From the NCBI RefSeq assembly GCF_015687175.1, contig NZ_JADPQG010000001.1, positions 1,612,001 to 1,676,000 on the forward strand: DNA of 64,000 bases, written 5' to 3'. This document shows positions 37,169 through 48,377 of the stretch, in pieces (position 1 is the first letter of the stretch; every line of letters starts with the position of its first letter). This stretch comes from Reinekea sp. G2M2-21. GTDB lineage: Bacteria; Pseudomonadota; Gammaproteobacteria; Pseudomonadales; Natronospirillaceae. The translations under genes were made by a program, and so were the position numbers. The notes under the pieces are model-generated. The model saw nothing but the letters and a program-made list of their open reading frames with translations, ran no database searches and was not told where the DNA came from.

Positions 37169-38851
37169 TTAGTTGTTGCCTTCTTCCAATTTTGCTTTGA
37201 TCAGGTCACCGATGGTGGTTGGACCTGCAGCTTCAACAGCTTTGTCTTTCAGGTCTTTCACAGCTTGCTTCTCGTCATCAAAGTCTTTTGCTTTGATAGA
37301 CAGGCTGATTACGCGGTTCTTACGGTCGATGCTAACAATCTTAGCTTCAACAGCATCACCAACGTTCAACACGTTACGAGCATCTTCAACTTTATCACGT
37401 GAAATTTCAGAAGCCTTCAACGTACCTTCGATATCGTCCTGCAAAGTGATGATGGCTGCTTTCGCATCAACTTCTTTAACAACACCGTTTACGATAGTGC
37501 CTTTGTCGTTTTCAGCGGCGTATTCAGCGAATGGATCCATATCCAATTGCTTGATACCCAATGAAATGCGCTCACGCTCAGGGTCGATAGACAGAATAGT
37601 TGTTTCCAACTCTTCGCCTTTCTTGTACTTACGAACAGCTTCTTCACCAGACTCATTCCAGCTGATGTCTGACAAGTGAACCAGACCGTCTATACCACCT
37701 TCCAGACCAATGAAGATACCGAAGTCAGTAATAGACTTGATCTTGCCTGAAACTTTGTCACCCTTGTTGAAGCGGTTACCGAAGTCTTCCCATGGGTTAA
37801 CAACTGTCTGCTTGATACCCAGAGAAATACGACGACGCTCTTCATCGATATCCAGAACCATTACGTCGATATCGTCACCAACCTGAACCACTTTAGATGG
37901 GTGAATATTCTTGTTGGTCCAGTCCATTTCAGAAACGTGTACCAGACCTTCAACGCCTTCTTCCAACTCAGCAAAACAACCGTAATCTGTCAGGTTGGTT
38001 ACTTTAGCAGTTACTTTGGCGTCTTCTGGGTAACGAGCTTTGATATCTACCCATGGATCTTCACCCAATTGCTTCAGACCCAGTGAAACGCGATTACGTT
38101 CACGATCGAACTTCAATACTTTAACGTCGATTTCGTCACCAACCTGAACGATTTCGCTTGGGTGCTTAATACGCTTCCAAGCCATATCAGTGATGTGCAA
38201 CAGACCGTCAACACCACCCAAGTCAACGAAAGCACCGTAGTCAGTCAGGTTCTTAACGATACCCTTAACTTCCTGGCCTTCCTGCAGGTTTTCCAGCAAC
38301 TCTTCACGCTCAGCGCTGTTAGAGGCTTCAAGAACCGCACGACGCGATACAACAACGTTATTACGACGTTGATCAAGCTTAATTACTTTAAATTCAAGCT
38401 CTTTGCCTTCCAGGTGCAATGTGTCACGAACTGGACGGATATCAACCAAAGAACCTGGCAAGAATGCACGAACGGAGCTGACGTCAACGGTGAAACCACC
38501 CTTAACCTTGCCGTTAATAACACCCTTAACAACTTCTTTTGCTTCGTATGCTTTCTCTAATTCAGACCAAGCTTCCGCACGCTTCGCTTTTTCACGAGAC
38601 AGACGTGTATCACCGAAACCGTCTTCAACCGCTTCCAGGGCAACTTTTACTTCATCACCAACAGCGATTTCCAATTCACCAGCGTCATTTAAGAACTGTA
38701 CGCGCGGAATAACACCTTCAGATTTCAAACCGGCATGAACGGTTACCCAATCTGAATCGATGTCGACGACGACACCGGTAACAATGGAACCAGGTTCCAT
38801 TTCAATGGTTTTTAAGCTTTCTTCAAAGAGTTCAGCAAAAGATTCAGTCAT
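37169..38851 (-). CDS. rpsA: 30S ribosomal protein S1
   Basis: mRNA-binding ribosomal protein of 560 residues with six S1 repeats. The repeats are seen as successive GxVxxxxDYGxFV patterns, for example [19 protein letters not shown] and [21 protein letters not shown]. The first two are degenerate and bind the ribosome, as in E. coli S1 (557 residues). It is between cmk and ihfB as usual. A TATAAT-type -10 lies at 39032-39037, giving a leader of about 180 bases, long enough for the S1 autogenous control known in enterobacteria. Confidence 0.98.
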   Translation of the reverse strand: MTESFAELFEESLKTIEMEPGSIVTGVVVDIDSDWVTVHAGLKSEGVIPRVQFLNDAGELEIAVGDEVKVALEAVEDGFGDTRLSREKAKRAEAWSELEKAYEAKEVVKGVINGKVKGGFTVDVSSVRAFLPGSLVDIRPVRDTLHLEGKELEFKVIKLDQRRNNVVVSRRAVLEASNSAEREELLENLQEGQEVKGIVKNLTDYGAFVDLGGVDGLLHITDMAWKRIKHPSEIVQVGDEIDVKVLKFDRERNRVSLGLKQLGEDPWVDIKARYPEDAKVTAKVTNLTDYGCFAELEEGVEGLVHVSEMDWTNKNIHPSKVVQVGDDIDVMVLDIDEERRRISLGIKQTVVNPWEDFGNRFNKGDKVSGKIKSITDFGIFIGLEGGIDGLVHLSDISWNESGEEAVRKYKKGEELETTILSIDPERERISLGIKQLDMDPFAEYAAENDKGTIVNGVVKEVDAKAAIITLQDDIEGTLKASEISRDKVEDARNVLNVGDAVEAKIVSIDRKNRVISLSIKAKDFDDEKQAVKDLKDKAVEAAGPTTIGDLIKAKLEEGNN

Positions 38852-39031
38852 TTAAGTTATTTTCCTAAGCTATAAACGCCGTAAATGAATTCATTTACGA
38901 CAAGGCCGCAATCCAGCTCTTACGGGTCTGTCAATAATACCTGGGTCATCGACGCTGCTGGTCATGTGATGACTCAAGCCCAGTTCAAAACAGTGTTAAA
39001 AACACAATTTGCGCTGAAATTAGGGTGGCGT

Positions 39032-39037
39032 ATTATA
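39032..39037 (-). promoter_or_regulatory. -10 element of the rpsA promoter
   Basis: TATAAT on the minus strand, just after the cmk terminator. At a 17-base spacing the -35 would be ATTGGG, inside the terminator stem, so it is weak. Confidence 0.45.
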
Positions 39038-39046
39038 CGGATGAAT

Positions 39047-39077
39047 AAAAAAAACCCAATAGCAATTGGGCTTTTTT
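39047..39077. terminator. Bidirectional terminator after cmk
   Basis: CCCAAT-AGCA-ATTGGG is flanked by eight A residues on the left and a T-run on the right, so it can end transcription in either direction. It is about 170 bases beyond the cmk stop. Confidence 0.7.
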
Positions 39078-39243
39078 CATCAAATTTCGGCGGGTTTTCT
39101 GCTTTTGCAGCATTTTTTAGACATTTATCTAAATTTGACGCACTCAGCGACGCCAACAAGGCTAATCGTCAAATACAGGCAAATATAGAATTTGGGGCGC
39201 GCATTACGTTAAAAACAGCGAGATCCTGACCTTCAGTCAAACG

Positions 39244-39930
39244 TCAGGACATCAGCCCACGCTCACGTGCCAACGCCAAAATATGGCTAACAACGGCGTC
39301 AATCGACATGGATGTCGTATCCAGCTGAAATGCATCCGCTGCTGGCTTTAAGGGAGCCGTTGCCCGGTTAGTGTCGCGTTCATCTCGCTCCACGATATCC
39401 GCCAAGACGGTATCGAAATCGACATCCTGTCCCTTTTCGGTCAGTTGCAAAACCCTTCGCTTTGCCCGCTCTTCGGCGCTGGCCGTGAGGAATATCTTCA
39501 ACGGCGCTTCTGTGAATACGACGGTTCCCATATCCCGACCATCGGCGATCAGACCGGGGGCCACTGCAAAGGCGCGCTGTCGCTTCAGCAGTGCATCTCT
39601 GACCCGATTGTAGGCTGCCACAACGGACGCATTGCGACCGACAGCTTCATCACGTATTGCCTCGGTGACGTTGTCGTTTTCGAGGACAATTTTGGTCCCC
39701 TTTTCGGTTTGTTCAAAACGTACATCCAAATGCTCGGCTATCACAGCCACTGCAGCCTCATTACTGAGTTCCACACCGTGGTTCATCGCTGCTAACGCAG
39801 TTAATCTATAGAGTGCGCCTGAATCGAGAAAATGCCATCCTAACTGCGCGGCCAATAATGTACTGACTGTGCCCTTACCTGCGCCACCCGGACCATCTAA
39901 TGTAATTACGGGTGTATTCGCTAAATTCAT
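39244..39930 (-). CDS. cmk: Cytidylate kinase
   Basis: CMP/dCMP kinase of 228 residues. The P-loop [11 protein letters not shown] is at about 13-23, [13 protein letters not shown] forms the nucleotide-monophosphate site, and [10 protein letters not shown] and a lid with RRVLQL follow. Length is standard. It lies between tyrA and rpsA. In Pseudomonas aroA normally precedes cmk, often next to or fused with tyrA; here the 133-base gap to tyrA holds no aroA. Confidence 0.97.
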   Translation of the reverse strand: MNLANTPVITLDGPGGAGKGTVSTLLAAQLGWHFLDSGALYRLTALAAMNHGVELSNEAAVAVIAEHLDVRFEQTEKGTKIVLENDNVTEAIRDEAVGRNASVVAAYNRVRDALLKRQRAFAVAPGLIADGRDMGTVVFTEAPLKIFLTASAEERAKRRVLQLTEKGQDVDFDTVLADIVERDERDTNRATAPLKPAADAFQLDTTSMSIDAVVSHILALARERGLMS

Positions 39931-40063
39931 AACATTTCCTAACCGAATCTGGATGTAATATCGCGCGCATTCTTACTGCACTACCCGCTAATATCAACCT
40001 AAATTTGAATAAAATCCCGGACAGAATCAACGAACGGCGTTACTCAGAGCCGACAGAAAACAC

Positions 40064-40942
40064 TTATTTCTGACGACTCTCCAGTATCTCGGTGAAGTAA
40101 TCCCGGGCTGATTTCGCGCGGGTAAAAACGGTTCTCAATAAATCACCATCGGCGTGCTCAATTGCCTGTTCTAACAAGCTTAGATCCGATTGAAAACGCC
40201 GAAGAATGCTTAAGGTCGCATCGCGATTGGTCAGAAAAATATCGTGCCACATGGTGGGGTCTGAGGCTGCTATACGTGAGAAATCCCGGAAACCGCCCGC
40301 TGCGTATTTAAATATCTCCCGATTCTCCGATTCGCGTGCCAAGGTATCCACTAACGAAAAGGCCAACAGATGAGGTAAATGACTGGTCGCCGCCAATACT
40401 TCATCATGACGCTGAACAGTCATAGCCACCACTTCAGCACCGCAAGCCGTCCACAAGCCCGTTAATAACTCCACCGCTGCAGGGGAAGAATTATCCAATG
40501 GTGTCAGAATGTGCATATGGTGCTTGAACAAATCGGCTTCTGCGGCCAAAACCCCGCTTTTTTCACCACCGGCGATGGGATGACCTGGTACAAAGCAGGC
40601 AGGTAAGTCTCCCAACACACCGGCTACCGATCTCACGACTTCACCTTTGACACTACCGACATCCGTTAAGACCGTTAAATCGGCCACTAAGTGCCGAATC
40701 TGCTCTACGACGCCAGCTATCGCCATTACCGGAACAGCCATGACGACGACATCAACGGACGTCACAGAACTCAAATCAGCGACTGCCTCGTCTATAACCT
40801 GAGTATCGATGGCCAAGCCCGGCACAGCCGGGTCCCGGTCATATCCCAGAACATATGCAACCCCAGCCTGTTTGATGGCCTTAGCAAAGGAAGCTCCAAT
40901 GAGCCCCAACCCAACAACCAGCACTCTGGTTTTAACGCTCAT
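40064..40942 (-). CDS. tyrA: Prephenate/arogenate dehydrogenase (TyrA family)
   Basis: NAD(P)-dependent dehydrogenase of 292 residues in tyrosine synthesis. The Rossmann motif GLGLIGAS is at about 11-18. The catalytic-domain signatures VGSVKGEVV, VPGHPIAGGEKSG and ATSHLPHLLAFSL are intact. No chorismate mutase domain is fused, so it is the monofunctional TyrC type. The ATG at 40942 has GGAG four bases before it; a TTG at 40954 would include that site. Operon with pheA and serC; hisC and aroA, common here in pseudomonads, are missing. Confidence 0.93.
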   Translation of the reverse strand: MSVKTRVLVVGLGLIGASFAKAIKQAGVAYVLGYDRDPAVPGLAIDTQVIDEAVADLSSVTSVDVVVMAVPVMAIAGVVEQIRHLVADLTVLTDVGSVKGEVVRSVAGVLGDLPACFVPGHPIAGGEKSGVLAAEADLFKHHMHILTPLDNSSPAAVELLTGLWTACGAEVVAMTVQRHDEVLAATSHLPHLLAFSLVDTLARESENREIFKYAAGGFRDFSRIAASDPTMWHDIFLTNRDATLSILRRFQSDLSLLEQAIEHADGDLLRTVFTRAKSARDYFTEILESRQK

Positions 40943-41090
40943 AACTCTCCTCAAACATTATGCACCTTGACGCTGGAGCAACCTGTCAAGCCAACCCAGC
41001 AACTGGGCCGATTTACATTTATCTGGTCAACTCTTTCAAACAGGCAAAACGCGCCAAACACAAGCGACACCGCAAACCCTATTTAACAGC

Positions 41091-42209
41091 CTACAAAACC
41101 CCTTTCGGGTAAGAGCCTAAAATTTTCACTTCAACAGCGGTTTTCTTGATTACGTCGAGAGCTTCCTGGACATTCGGGTCGTTCGTATGCCCCACAAAAT
41201 CTATGAAGAAGACATAAGTCCAATTACCCGACAAGGATGGGCGGGATTCCAAACGCGTCATGTCCACACCAAAATCATTGAACGGCTTCAACAGATGATA
41301 AAGCGCACCTGGTTCGTTGCGCATGGACACGACAAGCGACGTTTTATCGGCACCGGAGATATCGACCTCTTGCGTTCCAATGATCAGGAACCGCGTGGAA
41401 TTATCAGGGGAATCTTCAATTTTGGTTTCAATAATATCCAGATCGTATAACTCAGAGGCCATTTCACCAGCAATAGCTGCTGAGTTCCATTCACCTTGAA
41501 CCCTTTTAGCCGCCTCAGCGTTACTATTGACGGCGATGCGTTCAGCCAGTGGCATATGGGCGTCCAGCCATTTACGACACTGAGCCAACGATTGCTGATG
41601 ACTGTATATCCGGGTAATTCTATCCCGCTTAGTATTCGGACCCGCCATAAGGTGGTGGTGTATGCGTAGTTCAACTTCACCCACAATCTTAACGTTGGAG
41701 GAGATGAAGGTGTCCAGGGTGTGATTCACAACCCCTTCAGTAGAATTTTCGATTGGTACAACGCCATATTGTACAGCACCCGCCTCCACCTCACGGAAAA
41801 CCTCATCGATGGCGGGCATCGGCTTAGTCACCACCCATTGACCAAAATGCTTTTTAGCAGCTTGCTGGGTAAAGGTACCTTCGGGTCCTAAGTAGGCAAC
41901 CTCCAAAGGTTTCTCCAAGGCCAGACAGGCAGACATGATTTCGCGAAACAGACGCGCCATATCCTCATTACCCAGAGGACCAGCATTGCGCTGCATGACC
42001 CGGCTGAGTACCTGTGCTTCACGCTCTGGACGATAGAAAACCGCACCAGCTGGATCAGCCTTCATCTTGACTTCTGCGACCCGCATGGCACAGCTGGCAC
42101 GCTTTGAAATCAACGTCAGGATCTCGGTATCTAATCGATCGATTTCCTCACGCAGTCCAATCAACTCGGATTCATCCAAGGCGTTTGTAATTTGGCTTTC
42201 ATCAGGCAT
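41091..42209 (-). CDS. pheA: Bifunctional chorismate mutase / prephenate dehydratase
   Basis: Enzyme of 372 residues that turns chorismate into prephenate and then phenylpyruvate. An AroQ chorismate mutase is at about 15-95 (LREEIDRLDTEILTLISKRA), a dehydratase at about 100-280 (YLGPEGTFTQQAAKKHFG, NSTEGVVNHTLD, NSTRFLIIG) and an ACT domain at about 290-365 with the Phe-binding ESRP. The ATG at 42209 overlaps the end of serC by 8 bases, giving coupling; an upstream in-frame start at 42221 is less likely. Confidence 0.96.
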   Translation of the reverse strand: MPDESQITNALDESELIGLREEIDRLDTEILTLISKRASCAMRVAEVKMKADPAGAVFYRPEREAQVLSRVMQRNAGPLGNEDMARLFREIMSACLALEKPLEVAYLGPEGTFTQQAAKKHFGQWVVTKPMPAIDEVFREVEAGAVQYGVVPIENSTEGVVNHTLDTFISSNVKIVGEVELRIHHHLMAGPNTKRDRITRIYSHQQSLAQCRKWLDAHMPLAERIAVNSNAEAAKRVQGEWNSAAIAGEMASELYDLDIIETKIEDSPDNSTRFLIIGTQEVDISGADKTSLVVSMRNEPGALYHLLKPFNDFGVDMTRLESRPSLSGNWTYVFFIDFVGHTNDPNVQEALDVIKKTAVEVKILGSYPKGVL

Positions 42210-43293
42210 AGCGGTTCTCAAAAATCTCTAAAAATTCAATTAATCGCATGACACCGGCTTTGGGCATGGCGTTATAGATACTGGCTCGACAACCACCACT
42301 GGAACGATGACCTTGCAAGTTCAGCAAACCGAACTGAGTCGCTTCTTCCAGAAATACGGGAGTCAGCGTCTCTTCTCGCAGAAAGAAAGGTACATTCATT
42401 TTTGAGCGATACTGAGCGCGCACATCATTATAAAACAGTTTGCTGCGATCAAGCGCCCCATACAACAGTGCAGCTTTCTCAATATTATGTTGTTCAATCT
42501 GCGGGACGCCGCCTTTTCTTAGCAGCCACTGAAAGACAAGATTGGCCAAATAAATCGCAAAGGTAGGCGGCGTATTAGCCATGGACACCTGATCACTGAC
42601 GATTCGGTAGTTCAATAGCCTGGGCGTACTGGGCAAATCAAGGCGGATCAAATCCTCCCGGACGATAACCACGGCCAGTCCGGCAGGACCGATATTCTTT
42701 TGCGCACCAGCGTATATCAACCCAAAACGGGAAACATCAATGGGTGCGGACAGAATACAAGAGGACATATCTGCTACCAGGGGCACGTCACCGACATCAG
42801 GTATCTCGGTAAACGCCACACCATCTATGGTTTCATTCGGCGTGTAGTGCACGTAATCGAGTTGTTGAGGGATATCTACTTCACCGGCAGCGAAAGCGGT
42901 TTTAAAATTGCTGCTTTGAGCACTCGCGAGCTCAACAGTAGAGCCATATCGCTGCGCTTCTGCCATCGCTCTTTGCGACCAATAACCGGTATTCATAAAC
43001 CCTGCGCGACGAAACTCAGACATGAGATTTAAAGGCACGGCACTAAATTGCAGGCTTGCGCCACCTTGCATAAACAACACCCGGTAATTATCAGGGATGG
43101 ACATCAATTTACGCAGGTTTTGTTCAGTAGAATTAAGAATAGAAATAAAGATGTCGGACCGGTGTGACATTTCCATAACAGAAATACCAGTACCTTGAAA
43201 ATCGAGCAGCTCGGTCTGGGCCTGCTGCATTACCTCGATGGGCAACATAGCTGGACCAGAGCAAAAGTTAAAAACAGGTTTTGCACTGGTCAC
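42202..43293 (-). CDS. serC: Phosphoserine aminotransferase
   Basis: PLP enzyme of 363 residues for serine synthesis, also active on the pyridoxine precursor. It begins FNFCSGPAMLPIEVM, and the PLP lysine is in YAGAQKNIGPAGLAVV. The C-terminal HRSSGGCRASIYNA is family-typical. The start is a GTG at 43293, with GGAG about 11 bases upstream. It lies 17 bases after gyrA and overlaps pheA. Confidence 0.96.
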   Translation of the reverse strand: MTSAKPVFNFCSGPAMLPIEVMQQAQTELLDFQGTGISVMEMSHRSDIFISILNSTEQNLRKLMSIPDNYRVLFMQGGASLQFSAVPLNLMSEFRRAGFMNTGYWSQRAMAEAQRYGSTVELASAQSSNFKTAFAAGEVDIPQQLDYVHYTPNETIDGVAFTEIPDVGDVPLVADMSSCILSAPIDVSRFGLIYAGAQKNIGPAGLAVVIVREDLIRLDLPSTPRLLNYRIVSDQVSMANTPPTFAIYLANLVFQWLLRKGGVPQIEQHNIEKAALLYGALDRSKLFYNDVRAQYRSKMNVPFFLREETLTPVFLEEATQFGLLNLQGHRSSGGCRASIYNAMPKAGVMRLIEFLEIFENRYA

Positions 43294-43310
43294 AACTATT
43301 TTCGCTCCGA

Positions 43311-45986
43311 TTAATTATCGCTGTCAGGCAGGTCGTTATCTGTAACGTCGTCGTCTTCAGCAACTTCTGCGTCGTCCGAAGCCAGTACATCCTGGTTACC
43401 GTCAGTTGAATCAGATTCACCTTCCAGTAATTCTGCCGCCTTCAGTAATTCTTCTTCAGAGGGTTCAGCAATGCGCTCAATGGAAACCAGCTTCTCATCT
43501 TCGGCAACACGGATTAATGTAACGCCTTGTGTGTTACGGCCAAGCGTTGAGATTTCCTCGACCCGAGTACGCACTAGCGTGCCCTGATCAGAAATCAACA
43601 TCACTTCATCACCACTGAAAACCTGCTTAGCGCCGACCAGCTTACCATTACGATCGCTACACACCATAGCGATTACGCCTTTGGTGCCCCGCCCTTTGGT
43701 TGGGAACTCGGTAATTGCGGTCCGCTTGCCATAGCCACGCTCAGAGGCCGTTAAAATCGTACCTTCTTCTACTGGCACAATTAACGAAATCACCCGTTGA
43801 CCTTCCGCCAGGGTAATGCCACGCACACCTCGCGCCGTACGCCCCATGGCACGTACATGCTCTTCTTTGAAGCGCACTACCTTTCCAGCGTCAGACAGCA
43901 ACATCACTTCTCGCTGCCCGTCAGTTAACGCTACACCCACCAGATGGTCACCCTCATCTAATGAAAGGGCAATCAAACCGCTGGTTCGCGGACGAGAGAA
44001 AGAATCCAGTGAGGTTTTCTTTACGGTTCCGTTAGAGGTCGCCATAAAAATGAAATGATCGGCATCGTATTCACGAATCGGCAAAATCGCCGTAACGCGC
44101 TCGTCGGCTTCCAACGGCAACAAGTTCACCATTGGCCGCCCTTTGGCAGCGCGCGACGCTTGAGGAATTTCAAACACTCGCAGCCAATACACCTTACCCC
44201 GATTGGTAAAACACAAAATAGTATCGTGTGTGCTGGCGACCAGCAGATGTTCAATAAAATCTTCGTCTTTCAAACTGGAAGCTGAGCGCCCTTTACCACC
44301 ACGCTTCTGAGCTTCATAGTCGGTCAGCGGTTGGGTTTTCGCGTAGCCTGCGTGCGAAATGGTGACTACCATGTCTTCTTCGGTAATCAGATCTTCCATC
44401 GACAAGTCTTGACGACTGGCGATAATTTCCGTCTTACGCTCATCGCCGAATTCATCCTTAACCTGCAACAACTCTTCACGAATCACTTCCATCAACCGCT
44501 CATAGCTGTTCAAGATGCGTAGGAACTCACCAATGTCGTCGATAATCTGTTTGTATTCACCAATCAGCTTATCGTGTTCCAGACCGGTCAGCTTCTGTAA
44601 ACGCATATCCAGGATTTGCTGAGCCTGCTCGGCAGACAGGAAGTAGCGCTCATCATGAACACCGTATTGATCTTCAAGATCCTCTGGACGACAGACATCA
44701 GCCCCAGCTCGCTCGAGCATGGCAGATACATCACCCAACGCCCAGCTGCGGGCTAACATACGCTCTTTGGCTTCGGCGCCTGTTGCAGACGTACGAATCA
44801 GCTCGATCATTTCATCAATGTTGGCCAATGCAATCGCCAAGCCTTCGAGAATATGACCGCGCTGACGGGCTTTACGCAGATCAAAAACTGTTCTTCGCGT
44901 GACAACCTCACGGCGATGACGGATAAACGCTTCGAGCATGTCTTTCAGGTTCAGAACTTTCGGCTGACCATCAACCAACGCCACGGTATTGATACCGAAC
45001 ACAGTTTCCAACTGGGTCTGTGCGTAAAGGTTATTCAGCAAAACGTCGCCGGATTCGCCCCGCTTCAGATCAATCGCGATGCGCAAACCGTCTTTATCCG
45101 ACTCATCACGCAGCTCGGAAATGCCTTCTATTTTCTTCTCTTTTACCAGGTCGGCAATTTTCTCAATCAAACGCGCCTTGTTCACCTGATACGGGATTTC
45201 ATGGACGATAATAGATTCACGACCGGTTTTAGCGTCGACAACCACTTCGGCTTTCGCCCGCATATAAATTTTGCCACGGCCGGTACGGTAGGCTTCCACG
45301 ATACCTTTACGGCCATTGATGTAAGCACCTGTTGGGAAGTCTGGACCCGGGATGTACTGCATCAGTCCGTCGACATCCATATCTGGATTGTCGATCAGAG
45401 CCAAGGTACCGGCGATCACTTCGTTCAGGTTGTGCGGAGGAATGTTCGTTGCCATACCCACCGCAATACCGGAAGAACCATTAACCAACAAATTAGGGAT
45501 TCGGGTCGGCAATACGTCCGGGATTAATTCGGTACCATCATAGTTTTCAACGTAATCGACGGTTTCCTTTTCCAGGTCTGCCAGCAGCGCATGGGCGAGC
45601 TTTTCCATACGGATTTCGGTGTAACGCATGGCCGCTGCAGAGTCTCCGTCGATTGATCCGAAGTTACCCTGACCATCCACCAGCGTATAACGCATTGAAA
45701 AGGATTGCGCCATACGAACAATGGTGTCGTATACTGCGGAATCACCATGTGGGTGATATTTACCGATGACATCACCAACCACACGGGCGGATTTTTTATA
45801 AGCCTTATTCCAGTCGTTACCCAGAATATTCATCGCAAACAGCACTCGACGGTGCACCGGCTTCAAACCATCACGAACGTCGGGTAACGCCCGCCCGACA
45901 ATAACGCTCATTGCGTAATCGAGATATGACTGTTTTAACTCTTCTTCAATGTTGACGTGAAGAATTTCTTTGGCTAATTCACCCAT
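43311..45986 (-). CDS. gyrA: DNA gyrase subunit A
   Basis: Type II topoisomerase subunit of 891 residues that breaks and rejoins DNA. The catalytic tyrosine is Tyr122 in [11 protein letters not shown]. The quinolone-resistance region [13 protein letters not shown] keeps Ser83 and Asp87, the drug-sensitive residues. The GyrA-box is in QKRGGKG in the C-terminal pinwheel domain, which ends in a strongly acidic tail of about 40 residues. It is the first gene of the gyrA-serC-pheA-tyrA run and is divergent from mtaD. Confidence 0.98.
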   Translation of the reverse strand: MGELAKEILHVNIEEELKQSYLDYAMSVIVGRALPDVRDGLKPVHRRVLFAMNILGNDWNKAYKKSARVVGDVIGKYHPHGDSAVYDTIVRMAQSFSMRYTLVDGQGNFGSIDGDSAAAMRYTEIRMEKLAHALLADLEKETVDYVENYDGTELIPDVLPTRIPNLLVNGSSGIAVGMATNIPPHNLNEVIAGTLALIDNPDMDVDGLMQYIPGPDFPTGAYINGRKGIVEAYRTGRGKIYMRAKAEVVVDAKTGRESIIVHEIPYQVNKARLIEKIADLVKEKKIEGISELRDESDKDGLRIAIDLKRGESGDVLLNNLYAQTQLETVFGINTVALVDGQPKVLNLKDMLEAFIRHRREVVTRRTVFDLRKARQRGHILEGLAIALANIDEMIELIRTSATGAEAKERMLARSWALGDVSAMLERAGADVCRPEDLEDQYGVHDERYFLSAEQAQQILDMRLQKLTGLEHDKLIGEYKQIIDDIGEFLRILNSYERLMEVIREELLQVKDEFGDERKTEIIASRQDLSMEDLITEEDMVVTISHAGYAKTQPLTDYEAQKRGGKGRSASSLKDEDFIEHLLVASTHDTILCFTNRGKVYWLRVFEIPQASRAAKGRPMVNLLPLEADERVTAILPIREYDADHFIFMATSNGTVKKTSLDSFSRPRTSGLIALSLDEGDHLVGVALTDGQREVMLLSDAGKVVRFKEEHVRAMGRTARGVRGITLAEGQRVISLIVPVEEGTILTASERGYGKRTAITEFPTKGRGTKGVIAMVCSDRNGKLVGAKQVFSGDEVMLISDQGTLVRTRVEEISTLGRNTQGVTLIRVAEDEKLVSIERIAEPSEEELLKAAELLEGESDSTDGNQDVLASDDAEVAEDDDVTDNDLPDSDN

Positions 45987-46214
45987 GAGGTATCACTATC
46001 CTTCTTATCGTTCAGTCTATTTTTTGACCGATCTTTATATCGGGAATCGGCAAACAATTCCCATGGTGACTCGATTTTTCGAAAGTGCGAAATCATACCA
46101 CAAATCAATAAGATAGACAGTTTTAGAACGCTCAGTATCAATGCAAACTGGCGAACTGCGACCCTTTTGACTAGCATATGCACCTTGACCACTCAGACAA
46201 CTAAGAGAATACAC

Positions 46215-47531
46215 ATGCAAAGCATCGACACCCTCATTAGCGCACGCTGGATAATCCCGGTGAACGACGCACGGGAAACCCTTGAAAACCACAGCATTGC
46301 CATTGACCAGGGCGTTATTGTTGCCATATTACCCAATGCCAAAGCCGCTCAGGAATACCAGGCTTCCCACTCAATTGATCTCGGTGATCAGGCGTTAATC
46401 CCGGGTTTTGTGAACACACATGGACATGCTGCCATGGCCATTTTCCGTGGCATGGCCGATGATCTGGAATTAATGACCTGGTTGAACGACCATGTCTTCC
46501 CCGCAGAAAACAAATGGGTTGACTATGACCTGGTTCGCGATGGCACTGAACTGGCGACGGCGGAAATGCTGCGCTCAGGGACCACGACCTTTTCAGACAA
46601 CTACTTTTTTCCCGATGCCTCAGCTGAAAGCGTTTTAAAAGCGGGCATGCGCGCTCAGCTTTGCTTTCCGACCATTGATTTTCCTACAGCTTGGGGAGCC
46701 GGACCCGATGAGCACATCGACAACGGCTTGAAAGTAATGGCAACCTACGCTGGCCATTCACATATCAAGGTTAACTTCGGTCCGCATGCCCCCTATACCT
46801 GTTCAGACGAGCCTTTGCTGCGCATTAAGGCACTCGCCGAAGAACACGGAGTGGGTATTCAGATGCACGTTCACGAAACCCAGGTTGAAGTAGACGGAGA
46901 GCTCGAAAGACGTGGTCAACGTCCGATCCGTCGCTTGAAGGACCTCGGCTTGTTAAGCCCTAACTTCCAGGCTGTCCATATGACGGCGCTGTCCGAAGAA
47001 GATATTAACGATATCGTCGAAACCGGTGCTCACGTCATGCATTGCCCTGAGTCCAATTTAAAACTGGCCAGCGGATTTTGCCCGGTACACGAACTGCAGA
47101 AACGCGGTGTGAATGTCGCCCTGGGCACCGATGGCGCTGCATCAAACAACGATCTCGACATGCTCGGCGAAATGCGCACTGCCGCCATGCTGGCGAAAGC
47201 CGTCAGCGGCGACGCAACAGCGCTTTCGGCATACGATGCGATTAAAATGGCGACCCTGAACGGTGCCAAAGCACTCGGCTGGGACAAGGAAATCGGCAGC
47301 CTTGAGGTGGGCAAGCGAGCGGATATAACAGCAATCGCGCTTAACGACCTGGAGTCACAACCCATTTATGACCCTGTGTCCCATATCGTCTACGCGTCCA
47401 CCCGCGACCAGGTCACCAACGTTTGGGTAGACGGCAAACAGCTGCTCAACAACCGAGAACTGACAACTTTGGACAAAAACACGATCATCGAAACCGCCAA
47501 ACAATGGCGCGACAAGATCGTCAAAGGCTAA
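46215..47531 (+). CDS. mtaD: TRZ/ATZ family amidohydrolase (MtaD type)
   Basis: Metal-dependent deaminase of 438 residues, likely acting on 5'-methylthioadenosine and/or S-adenosylhomocysteine. Metal ligands are in NTHGHAAMA, HVHETQVE and the His of VHMTALSEEDI, with the catalytic Asp in LGTDGAASNNDLDM. The frame is open 16 codons upstream, but the ATG at 46215 follows AAGAGA. The mtaD-ubiG neighbourhood matches Pseudomonas, where this enzyme is MTA deaminase. A palindrome after the stop may end transcription. Confidence 0.9.
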   Translation: MQSIDTLISARWIIPVNDARETLENHSIAIDQGVIVAILPNAKAAQEYQASHSIDLGDQALIPGFVNTHGHAAMAIFRGMADDLELMTWLNDHVFPAENKWVDYDLVRDGTELATAEMLRSGTTTFSDNYFFPDASAESVLKAGMRAQLCFPTIDFPTAWGAGPDEHIDNGLKVMATYAGHSHIKVNFGPHAPYTCSDEPLLRIKALAEEHGVGIQMHVHETQVEVDGELERRGQRPIRRLKDLGLLSPNFQAVHMTALSEEDINDIVETGAHVMHCPESNLKLASGFCPVHELQKRGVNVALGTDGAASNNDLDMLGEMRTAAMLAKAVSGDATALSAYDAIKMATLNGAKALGWDKEIGSLEVGKRADITAIALNDLESQPIYDPVSHIVYASTRDQVTNVWVDGKQLLNNRELTTLDKNTIIETAKQWRDKIVKG

Positions 47532-47538
47532 GCCTTCT

Positions 47539-47558
47539 GCCCGGCAACGTTGCCGGGC
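47539..47558 (+). terminator. Palindrome after mtaD
   Basis: GCCCGGCAACGTTGCCGGGC is a perfect 20-base palindrome 8 bases after the mtaD stop. It lacks a strong T-run, so it may be a weak terminator or a processing site. Confidence 0.45.
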
Positions 47559-47663
47559 ATCCTTGCTTTCATTGCACACGTAAAATCGACATCTGCTCTC
47601 TACTTTCCCGCGTAAAACCGACATAATGCCCGCCAATAACGTGACAACTTTTTTGGAGTGACC

Positions 47664-48377
47664 GTGTCAATCAATGTAGATCCTGCAGAAATTGCAAAAT
47701 TCGAAGCCCTGGCCAGCCGTTGGTGGGACCCTGAATCCGATTTCAAACCCCTTCATGATTTGAATCCGATACGGATGAACTACATTGACTCATTCGTTAA
47801 CGTCGCCGAGTTGACAGTCGCGGACATCGGTTGCGGTGGCGGCATTCTGAGCGAAACGCTCGCTAAGCGAGGCGGTGTCGTCACTGGCATAGATATGACG
47901 GACGCGCCGTTAAAGGTGGCTCAGTTGCATGCTCTGGATGAAGGCGTTCAAAACATCACTTATCGTCAAATGACCGCTGAACAGTTGGCCGAAGAACAAC
48001 CCGGTCAATTCGACGTAATCACCTGCATGGAAATGCTGGAACATGTCCCCGATCCAAGCTCTGTCATGGCGGCAATAAACACCTTGCTGAAACCTGGCGG
48101 CAAAGCATTCTTCTCAACCATTAATCGCAATCCAAAATCATGGCTTTTTGCCGTTGTCGGCGCGGAGTATGTGCTCAAATTGCTGCCAAAAGGCACACAT
48201 GACTATGAGAAATTCATTAAACCATCCGAATTGGCCAGTTGCGCGCGCGAAGCGGGTTTAAAGGTAACTGACTTTAAAGGCATGAGTTATAACCCTGTTT
48301 TTAAAACCTTCCGATTAACCGGGGACGTCTCGGTCAATTACCTGATGGCCACAGAAAAGCCGGAACAAACCTCATGA
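47664..48377 (+). CDS. ubiG: Ubiquinone biosynthesis O-methyltransferase
   Basis: SAM-dependent methyltransferase of 237 residues that performs both O-methylations in ubiquinone synthesis. It has FEALASRWWDPESDFKPLHDLNP at the N-terminus, SAM motif I VADIGCGGGILSE and the GTHDYEKFIKPSEL stretch, all typical of UbiG. Two GTG codons compete; the one at 47664 is chosen because GGAG is 5 bases before it, whereas at 47658 the site would abut the start. It overlaps yciK by 4 bases. Confidence 0.96.
   Translation: MSINVDPAEIAKFEALASRWWDPESDFKPLHDLNPIRMNYIDSFVNVAELTVADIGCGGGILSETLAKRGGVVTGIDMTDAPLKVAQLHALDEGVQNITYRQMTAEQLAEEQPGQFDVITCMEMLEHVPDPSSVMAAINTLLKPGGKAFFSTINRNPKSWLFAVVGAEYVLKLLPKGTHDYEKFIKPSELASCAREAGLKVTDFKGMSYNPVFKTFRLTGDVSVNYLMATEKPEQTS

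Larger units (their letters stand above)
38852..39243 (-). other. rpsA leader and cmk-rpsA intergenic region
   Basis: 392 bases without a credible gene. From the cmk side it holds a bidirectional terminator (39047-39077), a TATAAT -10 on the minus strand, and a roughly 180-base leader up to the rpsA ATG. The leader may hold the structured RNA used for S1 autoregulation; I did not resolve its fold. Confidence 0.6.

Noticed and set aside
44853-45527. A 224-codon open frame on the plus strand inside gyrA
   Set aside because: Antisense to a secure gyrA in a region of normal gyrase protein sequence; no ribosome site and low-complexity aromatic-rich translation.
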